Source of the DNA: Prorocentrum cordatum
Lineage: Eukaryota > Sar > Dinophyceae > Prorocentrales > Prorocentraceae
DNA length: 64,000 nt
Reading direction: 5' to 3'
NCBI GenBank assembly: GCA_963575745.1
Contig: CAUYUJ010016160.1
Span: forward strand, 358,178 to 422,177
Of this stretch, positions 12,475-23,776 are shown one piece after another. Below the pieces are notes generated by a model. That model ran no database searches and was not told where the DNA came from. It worked only from the letters and a program-made list of their open reading frames with translations. The first letter of the stretch is position 1; every line of letters starts with the position of its first letter. Position numbers and translations under genes: made by a program.

Positions 12475-13074
12475 GGAAGAGAAAGCGATGTCAGCAGCGG
12501 CGGCGGCGCTGGGCGTCGGGCGGCTCCCGCCTGCACCAAGAGCGCAGGTGATGCAGCGAGGGCTGCCCCACAGATCTTAACAATAAAAGGGGGGGTGCTC
12601 AGGGCGCAAACCATCGGAATGGGGAAATCAAAGAAAGGTCGGGAAAGAAGAGCCCTCCCCCTGAACAAAACCAACTACTGTTCATAGACGAGCGCCCGCC
12701 ATCCTGCGGAGCGCATCTGAAGCTTACCACCTTGTAAAGTAGGTGTGCACTGGCGGGGCCGTCGGGCGCAGCACACATTCAGCGACCGGCTCCTTCATTG
12801 GAACTTGTTCTAAATGCGTCGAGTTTTTTTTGGTCAGAGGGGTCGGGCTTAGGAAAGGGCAGCATTGCAAGTACAGCCGCGAATGTGAATTCTTCACACA
12901 CCCCTGGTCATCATACTGGGCATATGTTTCACAGAGTTCATATCAGCACCGCCCGCATATAATGGATCCAATGGGGAGCGTGAAATTGCCTGATACCCCC
13001 TCCAGGACTTCCCATCCGTCGTCCGCAGCGCCTATTCCCCATTCGTAACACAACGCCTGCTCAGAAGAGGCAGG
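12475..13074. other. Spacer, no gene seen
   Basis: Unique sequence of lower GC than its neighbours. No recognisable protein, RNA or repeat. Confidence 0.5.
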
Positions 13075-13898
13075 TCAACGAGGGAGAACAGCCGGGGTGT
13101 CGCCAGGATCGGAGTTACCATCGTTCGGGCAAATGTGGGGGAAGCGGGAGCGAATGTAGTCAGTCATGATCCTCGCGAGGCACCTACAAAGGCCACCAGG
13201 GTAAGCCTTGGCCAACGATGACATCCAAAGGCCGTCCTGATCAAGCCTTTGGAGAGATCCGTGCCTGTGCCCCCCTTCACACAGTCCCTTGCCTGGCACG
13301 CTGTCGAGCCATTGATGGAGGGCGGGGAGGTGGACAGCAAAGAGCGTGGTCGGCTTGATAGCCAGTCCCCCAAACTGGCATTGGTTTATAACATGGGCCC
13401 GAGCGTGTTGCTGCGCAGCAAGCCTCTTGAGGCTTGGGAGGTTCCAGGAGCTAGGAACACCATCCCTCGACGTGCATGGGGCGGGATGCTCCATGAGGGC
13501 CCGTATCCCGAAATTCCACGCTAATTGTAAGTAGTTGATGGTGGTGCGCAGCACCTGGTTCCTAAGATCCAGTTGAGAGCGCTCACGGGGGATGAGAAAT
13601 CCTAAACCCACGTGTGCTCCGTGGAGCGGAGTTGCCTGGGTTGTCTCCGAGACTCTGGAGCATGGATGTAACGTGCAGCTGACCAGCTTTTGCAGGGGGG
13701 GCCCGACAACATTGCCGCCACCCTCCCCGACTTCAGCAGAGACATCCACAGAGCAACTGTGCCGGGACCAGCTAGGTCGCCCCAACTCGAGTCACGAGCA
13801 GCCTCAGCGCTTGCCACGCGGATGGAAGCGGGACGCACTTTGAGAGCCTCTTCGAGGTGTTTCTGGAAGTCCTCCGTCCTTCTGCAGCCCGAGAACAC
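13075..13898 (-). pseudogene. Retroelement fragment with cytosine-methyltransferase-like PPC motif
   Basis: Read on the minus strand, the first frame (13898 to 13602) has LSGPPCKSWSAAR at about residues 65-77. This resembles motif IV of C5 cytosine methyltransferases, where the Cys of PPC is catalytic. A second frame (13785 to 13075) continues with a hydrophobic helix region, EHPAP, a CQFGG-KPTTLFAV block and an AKAYPGGLC block. That arrangement is typical of the methyltransferase-like C-terminal domain I associate with dinoflagellate retroelement proteins. The two halves are in different frames, so at least one frameshift is present and the copy is probably dead. Family membership is from memory of related proteins, not from a search. 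Confidence 0.5.
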
Positions 13899-14125
13899 AT
13901 ATGAGACGTACCCCTCGGTCGTTGAAAGTAGGTATTTTTGGATTCCCAGATTCCAATCTACTTTCAGCGCCTTCCTACTTCAAGAGTCGAGTGGTTTTCC
14001 CTCTCCCCCCCTCCTCAGGAGGCGGGGCGGAAACCCGATCTATTTCCATCGCCTTCCTACCTCATGTTTCTACCCACTTCTTCCGACCGCCCCGGGGGTC
14101 CCGCCGCCGGAGCCGCGTGGAGGCT

Positions 14126-14355
14126 CCCTGGCCTTGTTCCGAGAAGAGGCCCGCTCGGCATCGGCCTTGGCCTGCCCTTCTTCTTCTTCGCCCGCGGGTG
14201 GAAGGCCCGAGGCAACCCATGCACGGCGGCAGGAGAGGCCCCCTGGCCTTGTTCTGAGAAGAGGCCCGCTCGGCATCGGCCTTGGCCTGCCCTTCTTCTT
14301 CTTCGCCCGCGGGTTGAAGGCCCGAGGCAGCCCATGCACGGCGGCAGGAGAGGGC
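14126..14355. repeat. Tandem duplication of a 115-bp segment
   Basis: The segment starting CCCTGGCCTTGTTC at 14126 recurs at 14241 with few changes. It interrupts the minus-strand retroelement region between the methyltransferase-like part and the upstream fragment. Confidence 0.8.
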
Positions 14356-14403
14356 GCTGCGCAGGTGCTTCATCGGCCCGGGGATCTGCTCAGGATCCTG
14401 GAC

Positions 14404-14784
14404 TCAGAGCAGGCGGCAGGATCCAGTGGCCAACGCAGAAGGAGGATCAGGCGCCCCACGGGTCTGACTCTGGTGTGTCCTCGGGAGTTTGGCCGAGCTG
14501 GCGATCTGGCCACAAGAATAGCACAATAACCCTGACTGGTCATGCACTTGTTGGGGGTCAGGGGGGGTGTCTGTAAGTATGGTCTCGGATAGTCTCTCCC
14601 ACGTCTCCCCTTTCAACTGGTCACAGTAATAGGGCTTGGCCTTGCGCACGGCTGTCGTTACAGCGTGCTTGAAGGTTTGCGGTGACGTTCTGACCTGCGG
14701 GAGCCAGTCCAATATACAGTGTTCGCCTGGGCGTCGGGCGGGATCAGTGAAGAGGCTTAACCATGCAAGGTCTTCTTCGACCAT
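14404..14784 (-). pseudogene. Probable C-terminal fragment of the same minus-strand retroelement
   Basis: The 126-residue open frame carries CYSCGQ, then KLPRTHQ, a possible C2H2-like finger, after a Trp/Leu-rich stretch. This resembles the region between reverse transcriptase and the terminal domain in dinoflagellate retroelement polyproteins. It lies upstream of, and in the same orientation as, the methyltransferase-like fragment. The 500 bp between them include an unrelated tandem duplication. Minus-strand sequence up to about 15020 may belong to it but is broken by stops. The assignment is an inference. Confidence 0.3.
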
Positions 14785-15139
14785 CTAGCCCTGTAGAGTC
14801 CAGCATTGGCCGTGGAAAACTTTTGCTGCAAGGCTGAATTGATTCTGGGCCAGATGGCAACCGTCTATAGAAGAGCCGTCATAGAAACCGCGTCCACATA
14901 TCAAGCCTTCGCCTTGTCACTCGGGGCGGCCCTTTTGGGCGACAACCTTCCTTGTGGGCCTAGCTGCTTCTCAGGCTTTGGCAATCCTGATCGTGAGCTC
15001 CAACGCCGTCGTCCACCCGTAATTCAACCAGGCTCCAAAGTTTTTCTGTTCTACAACACCCGGTGGAACAAACTTTCAAACAATGGAGGTCACTTGGGTG
15101 AGTCGGCCTTCGGGGTAGCTGGTGGGAATGTTTCGAGCA

Positions 15140-15296
15140 CCCTTGCTCCTCCTCCTCCTCCTCATCCTTTCTCCTCCTCCTCATCCTTTCTCCTCCTCCT
15201 CCTCCTTTCTCCTCCTCCTCCTTTCTCCTTTCTCCTCCTCCTTTCTCCTCCTCCTTTCTCCTCCTCCTCCTCCTCCTCCTCCTCCTCCTCCTCGCC
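15140..15296. repeat. CTC/CTTTCTC pyrimidine tract
   Basis: CTC repeats with regular TTTCTCC interruptions, ending in pure CTC. Confidence 0.9.
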
Positions 15297-15540
15297 GCCC
15301 ACGGCCGCAATCAAGCCCGGATCTCGGTCGAACGCGCGACCCTGGAGAGCTGACGTGGCCGCCCACGACAGGGCGGCCTGGAACGGCCGGCAGAGGTTCG
15401 TTCCGCCCCCCCCCGTCTGGGTCAGGGGCTGCGGCTCGCCGGGGCCTGGGGGGTACTCAATGCACGGGATACCCCCAGGGGGCCACCATCGGCCACGCTG
15501 CTGGGATACGATCCGCCTGGCCGGCTGGGGCCCCGCGATG

Positions 15541-15695
15541 CCGATGCCGATTCGATTCGATTCGATCCACTGTCATCGGCTGGGGCCAGTTGGAGCCAGG
15601 GGCAGCGATCCGATTTCGATTCGATTCGAGACGATGTGTTGGTGATCCGATCCGGTTCCGATCCGATCCGATCCGATGTCGCAATTCGATCCAGC
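15541..15695. repeat. GATTC/GATCC pentamer clusters
   Basis: Clusters of GATTCGATTC and GATCCGATCC occur at about 15551-15570, 15610-15630 and 15645-15685. Similar pentamer-rich DNA appears at about 47745-47905 and 48955-49110. Confidence 0.7.
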
Positions 15696-16004
15696 TCGGG
15701 CTCAGTGCGAGCTGGCTGCGGAACACTTGGAGACAAGTCGTGTCAACAGGGAGGAGGCACACCAGCGCAGACGCCGCAGACGGGCATACTTTATGAGGCT
15801 TACATGGGTCTCGAGACTGCTAGTCTAAACTGGGTATGATCTGTGTGAGCACGCATTGACAGGCACGCCGCCGTCCACCACCAGGCAGTCCCAAGGTCCC
15901 TGGAAGGACCCCCGAGCGGTCCACCCTTCTCCCCCCCCTCTCATCCCTGCTCCGCTGCCCGTCGCATCCCTTCTCCCCTCCGCCACCCCTGTGTTTCGAC
16001 CGAG

Positions 16005-16093
16005 GTAATCGAGTTGAAGGCGAAGCTTGCGTCGATGTCCCGGGAGAAGACGAAGCTCAAGGACCAGTTGACGGAGAAAGACATGCAGTGCAG
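16005..16093 (+). CDS. Candidate coiled-coil exon 1
   Basis: The 89-nt segment encodes VIELKAKLASMSREKT, then KLKDQLTEKDMQC, a heptad-like helix. It follows a pyrimidine-rich stretch ending in GAG and precedes CAG/GTTGGC, a good donor. It ends two bases into a codon. The candidate exon at 17498 starts with the base that completes this codon and continues the helix. Codons are strongly GC-ending, as expected for a GC-rich genome. The gene is not identified, and other exons were not found. Confidence 0.4.
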
Positions 16094-16659
16094 GTTGGCG
16101 CCGCCCACTGCGTGGGTACCACTTGGTCACCAAATGTCACCGTCTTGCCCTGCACAGTATGACACCGCCCTGTTTCCATTTATTCCTGGGAGGTCTGCGC
16201 ACAGCAGAGCATACAAAGGTTGACGGCTTTGCCCACAACATCCGCTTGTGGTCGTCTTCGCGTGGTCGTGCAACGCACTCGGAAGGAATAACCGCGCTGT
16301 CGACTGTACGGTCGCGGCGCGGCAGTTGTTGCAGGCAAGGGGAGGCAAATTTGACCTCCCAGATTTCCACATAATTCTGCCCCAGGACGCAACATTTCGC
16401 AGTGAGAGAAGTGCACAGCTGCATAGAAGCATAGGCGCATGCACTTTGCACTGTTCGCGGCTATTGCATGCAGTTTGCCCTGGCCCATTTACAGGACAGG
16501 GTCACGCTGATTTTCCGTTCAGCTCCCTCGGGGCTCTTTGGGAGCCGCATGGGGGGTACATTAGGGTCTTCAGCCTTTCCTCCCGACGCCGGGACGTAGG
16601 GGAGAAGAAGGAAGAGGAGGAGGAAGAGGAGGATAATCGAGGAGAAGGAGGGACGTGGA

Positions 16660-16680
16660 TGATGTTGATGATGATGATGT

Positions 16681-16733
<53 letters not shown>

Positions 16734-16790
16734 CTGATGCTGATGCTGATGATGATGCTGATGCTGATGCTGATGCTGATGATGATGATC

Positions 16791-16845
<55 letters not shown>

Positions 16846-16945
16846 CGATGACGATGACGAGGAGGAGGAGGAGGAGGAGGAGGAGGAAGAGGGAGATCGA
16901 GGAGGAGGAGGAGGAGGATCGAGGAGGAGGAGGAGGGCCTCTGTC
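16660..16945. repeat. ATG/GCTGAT and GAG trinucleotide tracts
   Basis: ATG repeats with GATGCT interludes (16660-16855) pass through GACGAT into GAG repeats (16860-16940). The long poly-Met, poly-Asp and poly-His frames are artefacts of the repeat. Confidence 0.95.
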
Positions 16946-17497
16946 TTCCTCTCGTCTTCTCTGTCCTCCTTGCCCTCATTGGTTGAGAGGCCGTGTCCCT
17001 GCCGCTGGCCCCCAGGCCATGCCATCTTGTGGCCATGTGCCATACTAGAACAGCCCTGCGGCCACTGCTGGGGGGCCTCTCGGGGGCATCCTTGGGCATC
17101 TGCGGCACTTGCCGCGTCACCTCCGCCGCCCTGAAGACTCTGCGGCACACCTGGAGGGCATGTTGGGGCCATCTCGGGGGTCCTCTCGCCCCATCCTGTG
17201 CGATGCGGTTGGTTTCTTTGGACACGTTGGGGACAAAACGTAGGGCAGGCCTACGCAGTAAGTGTTTGACCGAGTAAGGTATACGGCAACATTGCAACAA
17301 CAAACAGCCATGACGTTCAAGTGTATGCCCTCGCTGCGGCGTCTTCGGGGCCCTCCTGGGCCATCTTGAAGGCATGTTGGTTCCATCTTCGGCCGTCGCG
17401 GGCTCGCTGGAGGAGGAGGAGGAGGAGGAGGAGGAGGAGGAGGAGGAAGAGGAGGAGGAGCACGGCCCGGTCTTTGAAGTGCCGGCTCTCGTGCCAG
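16946..17497. other. Spacer (possible intron) with a GAG tract
   Basis: If the flanking coiled-coil segments are exons, this belongs to an intron of 1404 bp (16094-17497) that also contains the ATG and GAG tracts. A second GAG tract lies at about 17409-17460. No other feature is seen. Confidence 0.35.
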
Positions 17498-17554
17498 GCG
17501 GCTCACGGACGAGCTGGAGCAGGCCAAGAAGCGGGAGCAGGACCGCTCGCGCCA
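17498..17554 (+). CDS. Candidate coiled-coil exon 2
   Basis: Preceded by GTGCCAG, the segment supplies G to complete the split codon of the 16005-16093 candidate and then encodes RLTDELEQAKKREQDRSR, a charged coiled-coil helix. The phase match between two independently chosen segments 1.4 kb apart is the main support. The donor is uncertain: CA/GTCTTT at 17554 is the nearest, and the frame meets a stop 20 nt later. Confidence 0.4.
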
Positions 17555-17570
17555 GTCTTTGCTTGTTTAG

Positions 17571-17700
17571 TAGGTGGGGTCGGAGGGTCGCGCTGCATCG
17601 CGGATTCATCGGCGATGCGGCTCGATGCGGGATCCAGATTGTCTCCACGCCGACGGCGCCGATGCATCGTCGATCTCGGCCCGATGCATCGCGAATTCAT
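17571..17700. repeat. GATGCATCG-type cluster, second copy
   Basis: Shares the GTCGGAGGGTCGC lead-in and the ATTCATCGGCGATGC and CGATGCATCGTCGAT words with the cluster at 8660-8755. Confidence 0.6.
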
Positions 17701-17784
17701 TTGCGCTGCGGCGCGGTCCTTCGACCCCTTTTGCTCGGACCCTATGTCCCAGACCGCCGACGCCACGATTTGTTCACAACGTCG

Positions 17785-18250
17785 ACCACCAGAGGTCTCG
17801 ACCCATTCCCCAGGACCGGTTTTTCATCCCGAGTCGTTTGTTGACGGTCCCGAGGCCTGTCAAAGGGCCCCCCCTTGGGAGGCTCTCGATATTTGAGAAG
17901 CCGACTGGGGGTATGGATGGCTGCTCACGCCGTGCACCGTGCAGGCGCTGGTGCGGCGCGGGCGTGACTCGGCTCCGGAGCTGTGCAGTGTACTGGGGTC
18001 GCCGGAGGAGGCGGCGGGTTTGAGCCCGCGGGGCAGTGGCTCGTGGCGCAGCGCGAGGGCAGGCGGGGGTGGTCCGGCGGCCGCCACTGGATATTGCCGA
18101 TGCCAGGCGCCCAGACCCCCTCGGGTCATGGAGCAAGCACGGCGGCAGGTGTTTCTCTAGTTTCAAGTCTCTTTTGGCCCTTCCTGGGCCTCGGGACCCT
18201 CAGGAAACGACTCGGGACGAAAGGCCGGTCCGGGGGAAGGAAGCATGGCG
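17785..18250. repeat. Dispersed CGGGCCTCGGGACCG repeat, inverted and direct copies
   Basis: About 17785-17880 reads the repeat backwards: TCTCGACCCATTCCCC, then AGGACCGG, then GTCCCGAGGCC. About 18185-18245 reads it forwards: GGGCCTCGGGACC, then GGAAACGACTCGGGACG. The interval between them is open on the plus strand, but no family is recognised. Confidence 0.55.
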
Positions 18251-19209
18251 TCTGGGGGTCTGGGAGCAGAGCTCGTTCTGAGCAATCGGTCTTGCATGCG
18301 CCTCCTGGCCCCTGTCGATCTCCGCGCAAAGCGGCACCACCAGATCCCAGACCCAGTGTTGACGCTGGTGCGTCATGTCGCATGGGGCGTGCTACATCTA
18401 GTCAGCTCATCCAGCTTGAGGTGTGGCGGTCAGCTGACCAGCAATCCGACCTTCGTGATCCTCTTTCTCTCCTTCTTTGCAGTGCGCAGTGTCGTGCGAT
18501 GTGTGCCCACATCCCTGCCCTCGCGAACCACAGCTTGTCGGGGCCCTTCCGCCTCCCCCATCCTCCGCGTCCTCCTGCTCTTCTCTGATCTTGCTCCTCC
18601 CTCCCCCTCTGCTTCTTCGTTCCTCCCTTCCCTCCCTCTCCTCCTCCTTCTTCTCCTTCTCCTCCCTCTGCTCCCTCTTTCTCCTCCTCTTCCTTCTCCT
18701 CCTCCTCCTCCTCCTCCTCCTCCTCCTCCTCCTCCTCCTCCTCCTCCTCCTTCCCTCCGCTCCCTCCCGTCTGCCCCTTCTCCTCCAGGCTTCCTCAGGC
18801 GAGGGGAGGAGCCAGAGAAGCGGAGGAGGAGCACGGGGCGGCAGTCGGGGCTCAAGAGACGGGGGTCCATGCAGACGGGGATTCCGTCAGAGCGCCAGGC
18901 CTTGCAGGATCCTGCAAGGCCAGGGCCGCAGTGACCCGGGCTTGGGCGCAGGGTGCAGCAGGATCCTGCAGGACCCTGCAGGGCCCTGCGAGGCCCGACC
19001 CACCCGGGTCCGCATGGACCCCGGCAGCAGCCAGCAGTTACGGCGGCGGCAGCCGCCGGCGCACGGGTGCCGAGCCGGCGGAGGGTGCGCGGCGCCGCCC
19101 CGCCCCCGGCAGGAGCAGCACCCCACGGTGGCCCGCCTGAGGAAGCTGGGGATGAACCCGCCGGCCCTGGCCGACCTCGGTGGGGCGGTGTGCCGGTCGG
19201 GGGCCTCGG
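18251..19209. other. Spacer with CTC tract and CCTGCAGG-rich patch
   Basis: A CTC tract fills about 18600-18760. About 18895-18995 is dense in AGGATCCTGCA and ACCCTGCAGG words, a small minisatellite. CTTTCTCTCCTTCTTTGCAG ending at 18482 would be a strong splice acceptor, but no convincing exon follows. Confidence 0.4.
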
Positions 19210-19332
19210 CATCGCTCGGACGTGTGCAGTTTTTTCTTTCGGCGAGGACCGTCGAGGAGCATCCTTGATCATCTGGCGAAAAAGCCGCGCACGAGACCGA
19301 CAAAAACACAGGGAATGGACGTCCGAGCGATG
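19210..19332. mobile_element. MITE-like inverted-repeat element, copy 2
   Basis: It has the same 14-bp perfect terminal inverted repeats as the copy at 7136-7259, CATCGCTCGGACGT at 19210-19223 and its complement at 19319-19332. The interior is similar, sharing GAGGAGCATCCTTGA, GGCGAAAAAGCC and CACGAGACCGACAA. The surrounding sequence is unrelated outside a few flanking bases, which supports a discrete element. Confidence 0.55.
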
Positions 19333-19914
19333 GCGAGGGGCAGCGACGAGGGGGGGCCGGCGCGGGGCGGGGCAGCGGCGGCCCCCGATATCGCCCGTGC
19401 CTCCCCGCCCCGGGGCTGGGGCCGCGCCACGCCCTGCCCAGGGACTCAGGAGGAAAAGAAACACACAGACACAATTAATCCTCGATTTCCCAGAGAAAGT
19501 ATAAGAAAATATGGGAAGTGGGGGGGAAGGCAGACACCCAGAAAATACAGGAAAATTTGGGGACAAATTGTATTTGTGTGTATTCATTTGTGTGTCCTGG
19601 GGCCCCTTCACCCAGGGACGTGCGGTTGCGCTCGCTGCCGGGGGGCCCTTCGCCGATTTGCCGGCGATGCACGTTGCCGCTGCCAGGTCGGTGCTCCGCC
19701 CCCCCCCCCCCCCAAAGACCCCCGACGTCATGGTGTGTTCACATCGTCGCCTCCCTAAGGTCCCCCGCCGATCTGCCGGCGATGCGCTGCCGCTTACAGG
19801 TCGGCGCCCCGCCCCCCCCCCAAAGACCCCCCCGACGTCATGGTGTGTTCACATCGTCGCCTCCCCAGACATGATCGCGTCGTAAATAAATCAGGACGGG
19901 AGGTTTTTGCATAT
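19333..19914. other. Spacer with small repeats
   Basis: About 19448-19490 (CAGGAGGAAAAGAAACACAC, then AGACACAATTAATC) is similar to 37127-37172. The words CCCCCAAAGACCCCC and GACGTCATGGTGTGTTCAC occur twice at about 19705-19750 and 19815-19860, a tandem duplication of roughly 110 bp. No gene is seen. Confidence 0.5.
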
Positions 19915-20165
19915 GTTCGGCCTCGGGGGGCCCTCGCCGGGCCTCGGGACCGTGAAAAAACGACGCAGGACGAGAAACCGGCCCCAGGGAAAGGGCCGGG
20001 ACTTCCGGGGACGCCGTCTTGAAAAAATCAGGACGTCGCATGTCTGGGTCCCGAAGGTCTCCACCCGTTCCCCGGCACCCAGTGTGCATCCTGCCTCGTT
20101 TTTGTGGACGGGCCCGAGGCCCGGCAGGGGCCCGCAGAGGCCGAACACGGCGAGGGTCCCTCCGC
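19915..20165. repeat. Two copies of the dispersed repeat in opposite orientation
   Basis: About 19918-20035 carries the repeat forwards (CCGGGCCTCGGGACCGTG, then AAAAAACGACGCAGGACG). About 20050-20160 carries it backwards (TCTCCACCCGTTCCCCGG, then GGGCCCGAGGCCCGGC). The pair forms a large imperfect palindrome. Confidence 0.6.
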
Positions 20166-20417
20166 CGTGTTTTTGCTTCATGACTGGAGGGGGTCTCTGG
20201 GCCTGGAGTCAGAATTCATAGATTAAGTCTCAGTTTCATTGTTGGCGTTCGAATGCTCAGAAGGGGGATTGGTCGGCAATGGGAATGGGATGCAGCTGTC
20301 AAAGAGTATTGTAAACAGTCAGTGTGACTGCGATGAGTTCCCCCTCGCTCTGCCCTTTCGCCCCCCCCCCCCCCCCTGCCCCCCCCCGCCCCCCCCCCCC
20401 CCATCCCCCCCCCCCCC

Positions 20418-21034
<617 letters not shown>

Positions 21035-21222
21035 TCACTCAAGCCTTGTGGCCCCAGGCGCGCGCGGCCGCCGCGCGCGCGAGGGCCGCCTGCGATGCAC
21101 GAGCCGCCGCGGGGCGCTCGCGGGGTGGGCCCGCCGCGCCACCACGGCCCGTGGCTTGAGGGGGGCCTCCGGGGAGGCTGCTGAAGCTATCGCAGAACGA
21201 CGACAACTGCTACCAGCCCGCC

Positions 21223-22395
21223 ATGGGCTGCGGCGGCCCCTGCCAAGGGGCGGACTGGCGCAGCGCTGCCCCGTGGCGCACGCGGCAGCACCAACCACAG
21301 AGCGGCTGGCAGCGGCGCACGCCCAGCGAGCCAAGGCAGAGGCAGACCAGCCAGAAGAGGCGTGGGGAGTACATTGTCTGCCCACAATGCCCACCAGGCG
21401 AGAGCTGGGTGTACACCAAACGCGCGGGCACCCCAGGATGGGAGGGCTGTAAGACCTGCACCTATAAGTGGCCCAAGCATGCTGACTTCACGTACAAGGA
21501 CAAGATGGCAGCGGAGCAGGCCCTGGCGACGCGCGGACTGGACGAGGGCAACCTCCGCGCGACGCAGGCGGCTGTCAAGTCCGCCAAAACGTCTGGGGAC
21601 ACCCAGGCAGCCCAAGCAGCCGAGACGCTGGCCAGGCCCCCTGCGCTGGTGCCTGCAACGGCGGAGCCTGCCAGCCCAGAGCCCAGGCTGGGGGGGCGCT
21701 TGGAGGCCGCAGTGCTGCGCTGGAGACAGGCCCAGCAAGCTCAGGAGAAGGTCACTGGCCAGCTCGCGCAGCTGGACAAGCGCAGGCAGGAGATGCTGGG
21801 TAAACTCGACGAGACCACAGACGAGGTCATCGATGCCAAGATACAGTTTGACGAGCTCCAGAGCGAGGTCAACAAGGCGGGAGGAGGCTCCCCCGCGCCA
21901 CCGCCCCTGCAGCAGCAGCAGGCAGCCGAGGACCCTTGGGGCGACATGCCCGAGCTATCGGAGCAGGACCTCGAGTTCTTGGATCCCGAGGCCAAGACCA
22001 AATATGCCCATGCCGCAGCGCTGGCGCGGCAAGCCAAGGAGGTCTACTGTGCCGCCAAGGACCAGAGCACTACTATCGAGGAGGCCGCCGGCACCCTCAA
22101 GGAGATCCAGGCCGAAGTCACCGCCAAAAAGCGCCGCCGTGCGGGAGACGAAGAAGGAGGGGTCGCAGATGAGGCCAATATCGAAGTCAATGAGGAAGCC
22201 GCAGGGGCACCCCTCGACCGCGCCAAGTGCGACTTCTCCAATGCCGAAGACGGCAAGAAGTACTTCAACCAGACCACAACCATCAAGGCCAGGCAGCGCG
22301 GAGCCAATGCCCAGGAGGCGGCATCCGAAAGGGCAGGACGACAAGGGCGAGCAAGGTGCCTACGCTCATGCTCGCGCTCCTGGGGAACCTGGTGA
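21223..22395 (+). CDS. LINE ORF1-like protein, zinc-binding and coiled-coil
   Basis: An open frame of 390 residues. A CPQC pair (residues 53-56) and a CKTC pair (76-79) form a possible zinc ribbon preceded by a basic segment. Residues about 160-225 are a charged coiled coil (LRWRQAQQAQEK, then LDKRRQEMLGKLDE). A second acidic and Ala-rich region follows. This fits the nucleic-acid-binding, self-associating role of LINE ORF1 proteins, but no specific family is recognised. The endonuclease frame lies downstream in another phase, overlapping the C-terminus. Whether that is a separate ORF or the result of a frameshift is unclear. The start is the first ATG of the open frame. Confidence 0.5.
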   Translation: MGCGGPCQGADWRSAAPWRTRQHQPQSGWQRRTPSEPRQRQTSQKRRGEYIVCPQCPPGESWVYTKRAGTPGWEGCKTCTYKWPKHADFTYKDKMAAEQALATRGLDEGNLRATQAAVKSAKTSGDTQAAQAAETLARPPALVPATAEPASPEPRLGGRLEAAVLRWRQAQQAQEKVTGQLAQLDKRRQEMLGKLDETTDEVIDAKIQFDELQSEVNKAGGGSPAPPPLQQQQAAEDPWGDMPELSEQDLEFLDPEAKTKYAHAAALARQAKEVYCAAKDQSTTIEEAAGTLKEIQAEVTAKKRRRAGDEEGGVADEANIEVNEEAAGAPLDRAKCDFSNAEDGKKYFNQTTTIKARQRGANAQEAASERAGRQGRARCLRSCSRSWGTW

Positions 22396-23776
22396 AGACG
22401 GCGGGGGCGGGGGGCGCCCGAAGTCATCCTAGCCAGACTTACTCGGTCAATCACCATCCGCTGGCTGCGCGGTCAGTTGGACCCCAGCCCATGACGGACG
22501 GCTTCGGCAACTCCGTCTCCATCGCCACGAAGTTCTTCCGTTGGTGCGAGGACCGCTGTCTGCTGCCCACGTCCGAGCCGAGCGGCAACCATGCGGCCAG
22601 CTGGACTATCGAGGGGGCCCAGAACTCTTGCATGGGTAAGAGTTCGAGACCCCTCCATCCAAGGTCGGGCGCCAGCGCGGGCGGCTGGGGCCAGCCTGGC
22701 ACCACCGTGCACAACAGCAACGCAGCGAGTGCAGCCGCCGCAGCAGCAGGCGCACAGGCTCGAGGAGACGGAGACCGCCAGACAGGTCAGTCCCAGGTGA
22801 CCGCCAAAGGGTTGAGGCTGCAGGACGCAGGCGGACAGCCTGAGCGTCGAGTCCGTTTCGGCCCCGAGCCAGGACACGCTGAACCAGGTCGACGCCCAGG
22901 GCACCAAGAGCGCCAGGCAGCTAAGCAGAATGGCCCTCATCAGCGACCGGACCCAGGCGACCATCCGCAAGAAGCCGATGAACCCGCCAACGCCAGGCAC
23001 GGCAGAGTTTCATCAGCGGGTAGCTGGGGGCCTCTGATCGACCGCGAGGCCCTGCAAGTATTCTTCGGCAACTGCAGCCAGTATAACGATGCAGCGAAAG
23101 CCTTTGTGGAAGGAGCGCAATGCTATGACCTCATTGGTCTCGCGGAACACCACCTTACACGCCCACAGTGCGACGCCGAAGAGCAGAGGCTGCGCAAATA
23201 CGGGTGGCGCTCCCTGCATTCCTGGACGCCTGCCACCAGCAGCCGCCGTGCAGCCGAGCGACCAGGGCAAGCAGAACGCAGAGAGGGCACGCATGGTGGC
23301 ACCTGCTGGCTACGCCGCAGCGACCTTATACATTCTGCCACGTGCCTGACAAGACGGGCAAGGGTGCGTTCCATGACCAGCTTAACGATGCCACGGTCAC
23401 ACTCATCCGCCTGCGCCACTGCACCCTTGCGTTCATCAGTTGTTACCTGGACTGCAGCAACGGGCTAGCGGGCAACAGTGGCACAAAGCTGGGCAATATC
23501 CTCAGAGTCACCAGGTCGCTTGCGGTGCCGTGGATCATGGTCGGGGACTTCAACTGCGCACCAGAGGAAATGGCTTCGCCCCGCTGGCCGCAGGCGCTCA
23601 AGTGCAAGATCCTGGCACCAGACGTAGACCTCACTTGCACCAGCGGCAAGGGCGGGCCGAGTCCTCGATTACCTGATGTACCCCGACTCAGCCAGACCCT
23701 TCATCAAATCAGTCGATTCCGTGCGCCAAGTTCCGTGGGGGCCGCACCTCGGGCTGCGCATCCAACTCGCGGCTAG
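22227..23776 (+). pseudogene. LINE endonuclease domain, frameshifted
   Basis: The first part (22227-23468) is open in one phase and includes YDLIGLAEHHL, matching the catalytic-Glu strand of exonuclease/endonuclease/phosphatase domains. The second part, in another phase (23168-23776), includes WIMVGDFNCAPEE, matching the GDFN motif of apurinic-type LINE endonucleases. The switch of phase in the overlap (23168-23468) marks a frameshift within the domain. In LINEs this enzyme nicks the target to prime reverse transcription. The motifs are clear, and the copy is broken. Confidence 0.6.

Noticed and set aside
16655-17134. Poly-Asp/poly-His/poly-Met frames
   Set aside because: Artefacts of ATG and GAG trinucleotide repeats.
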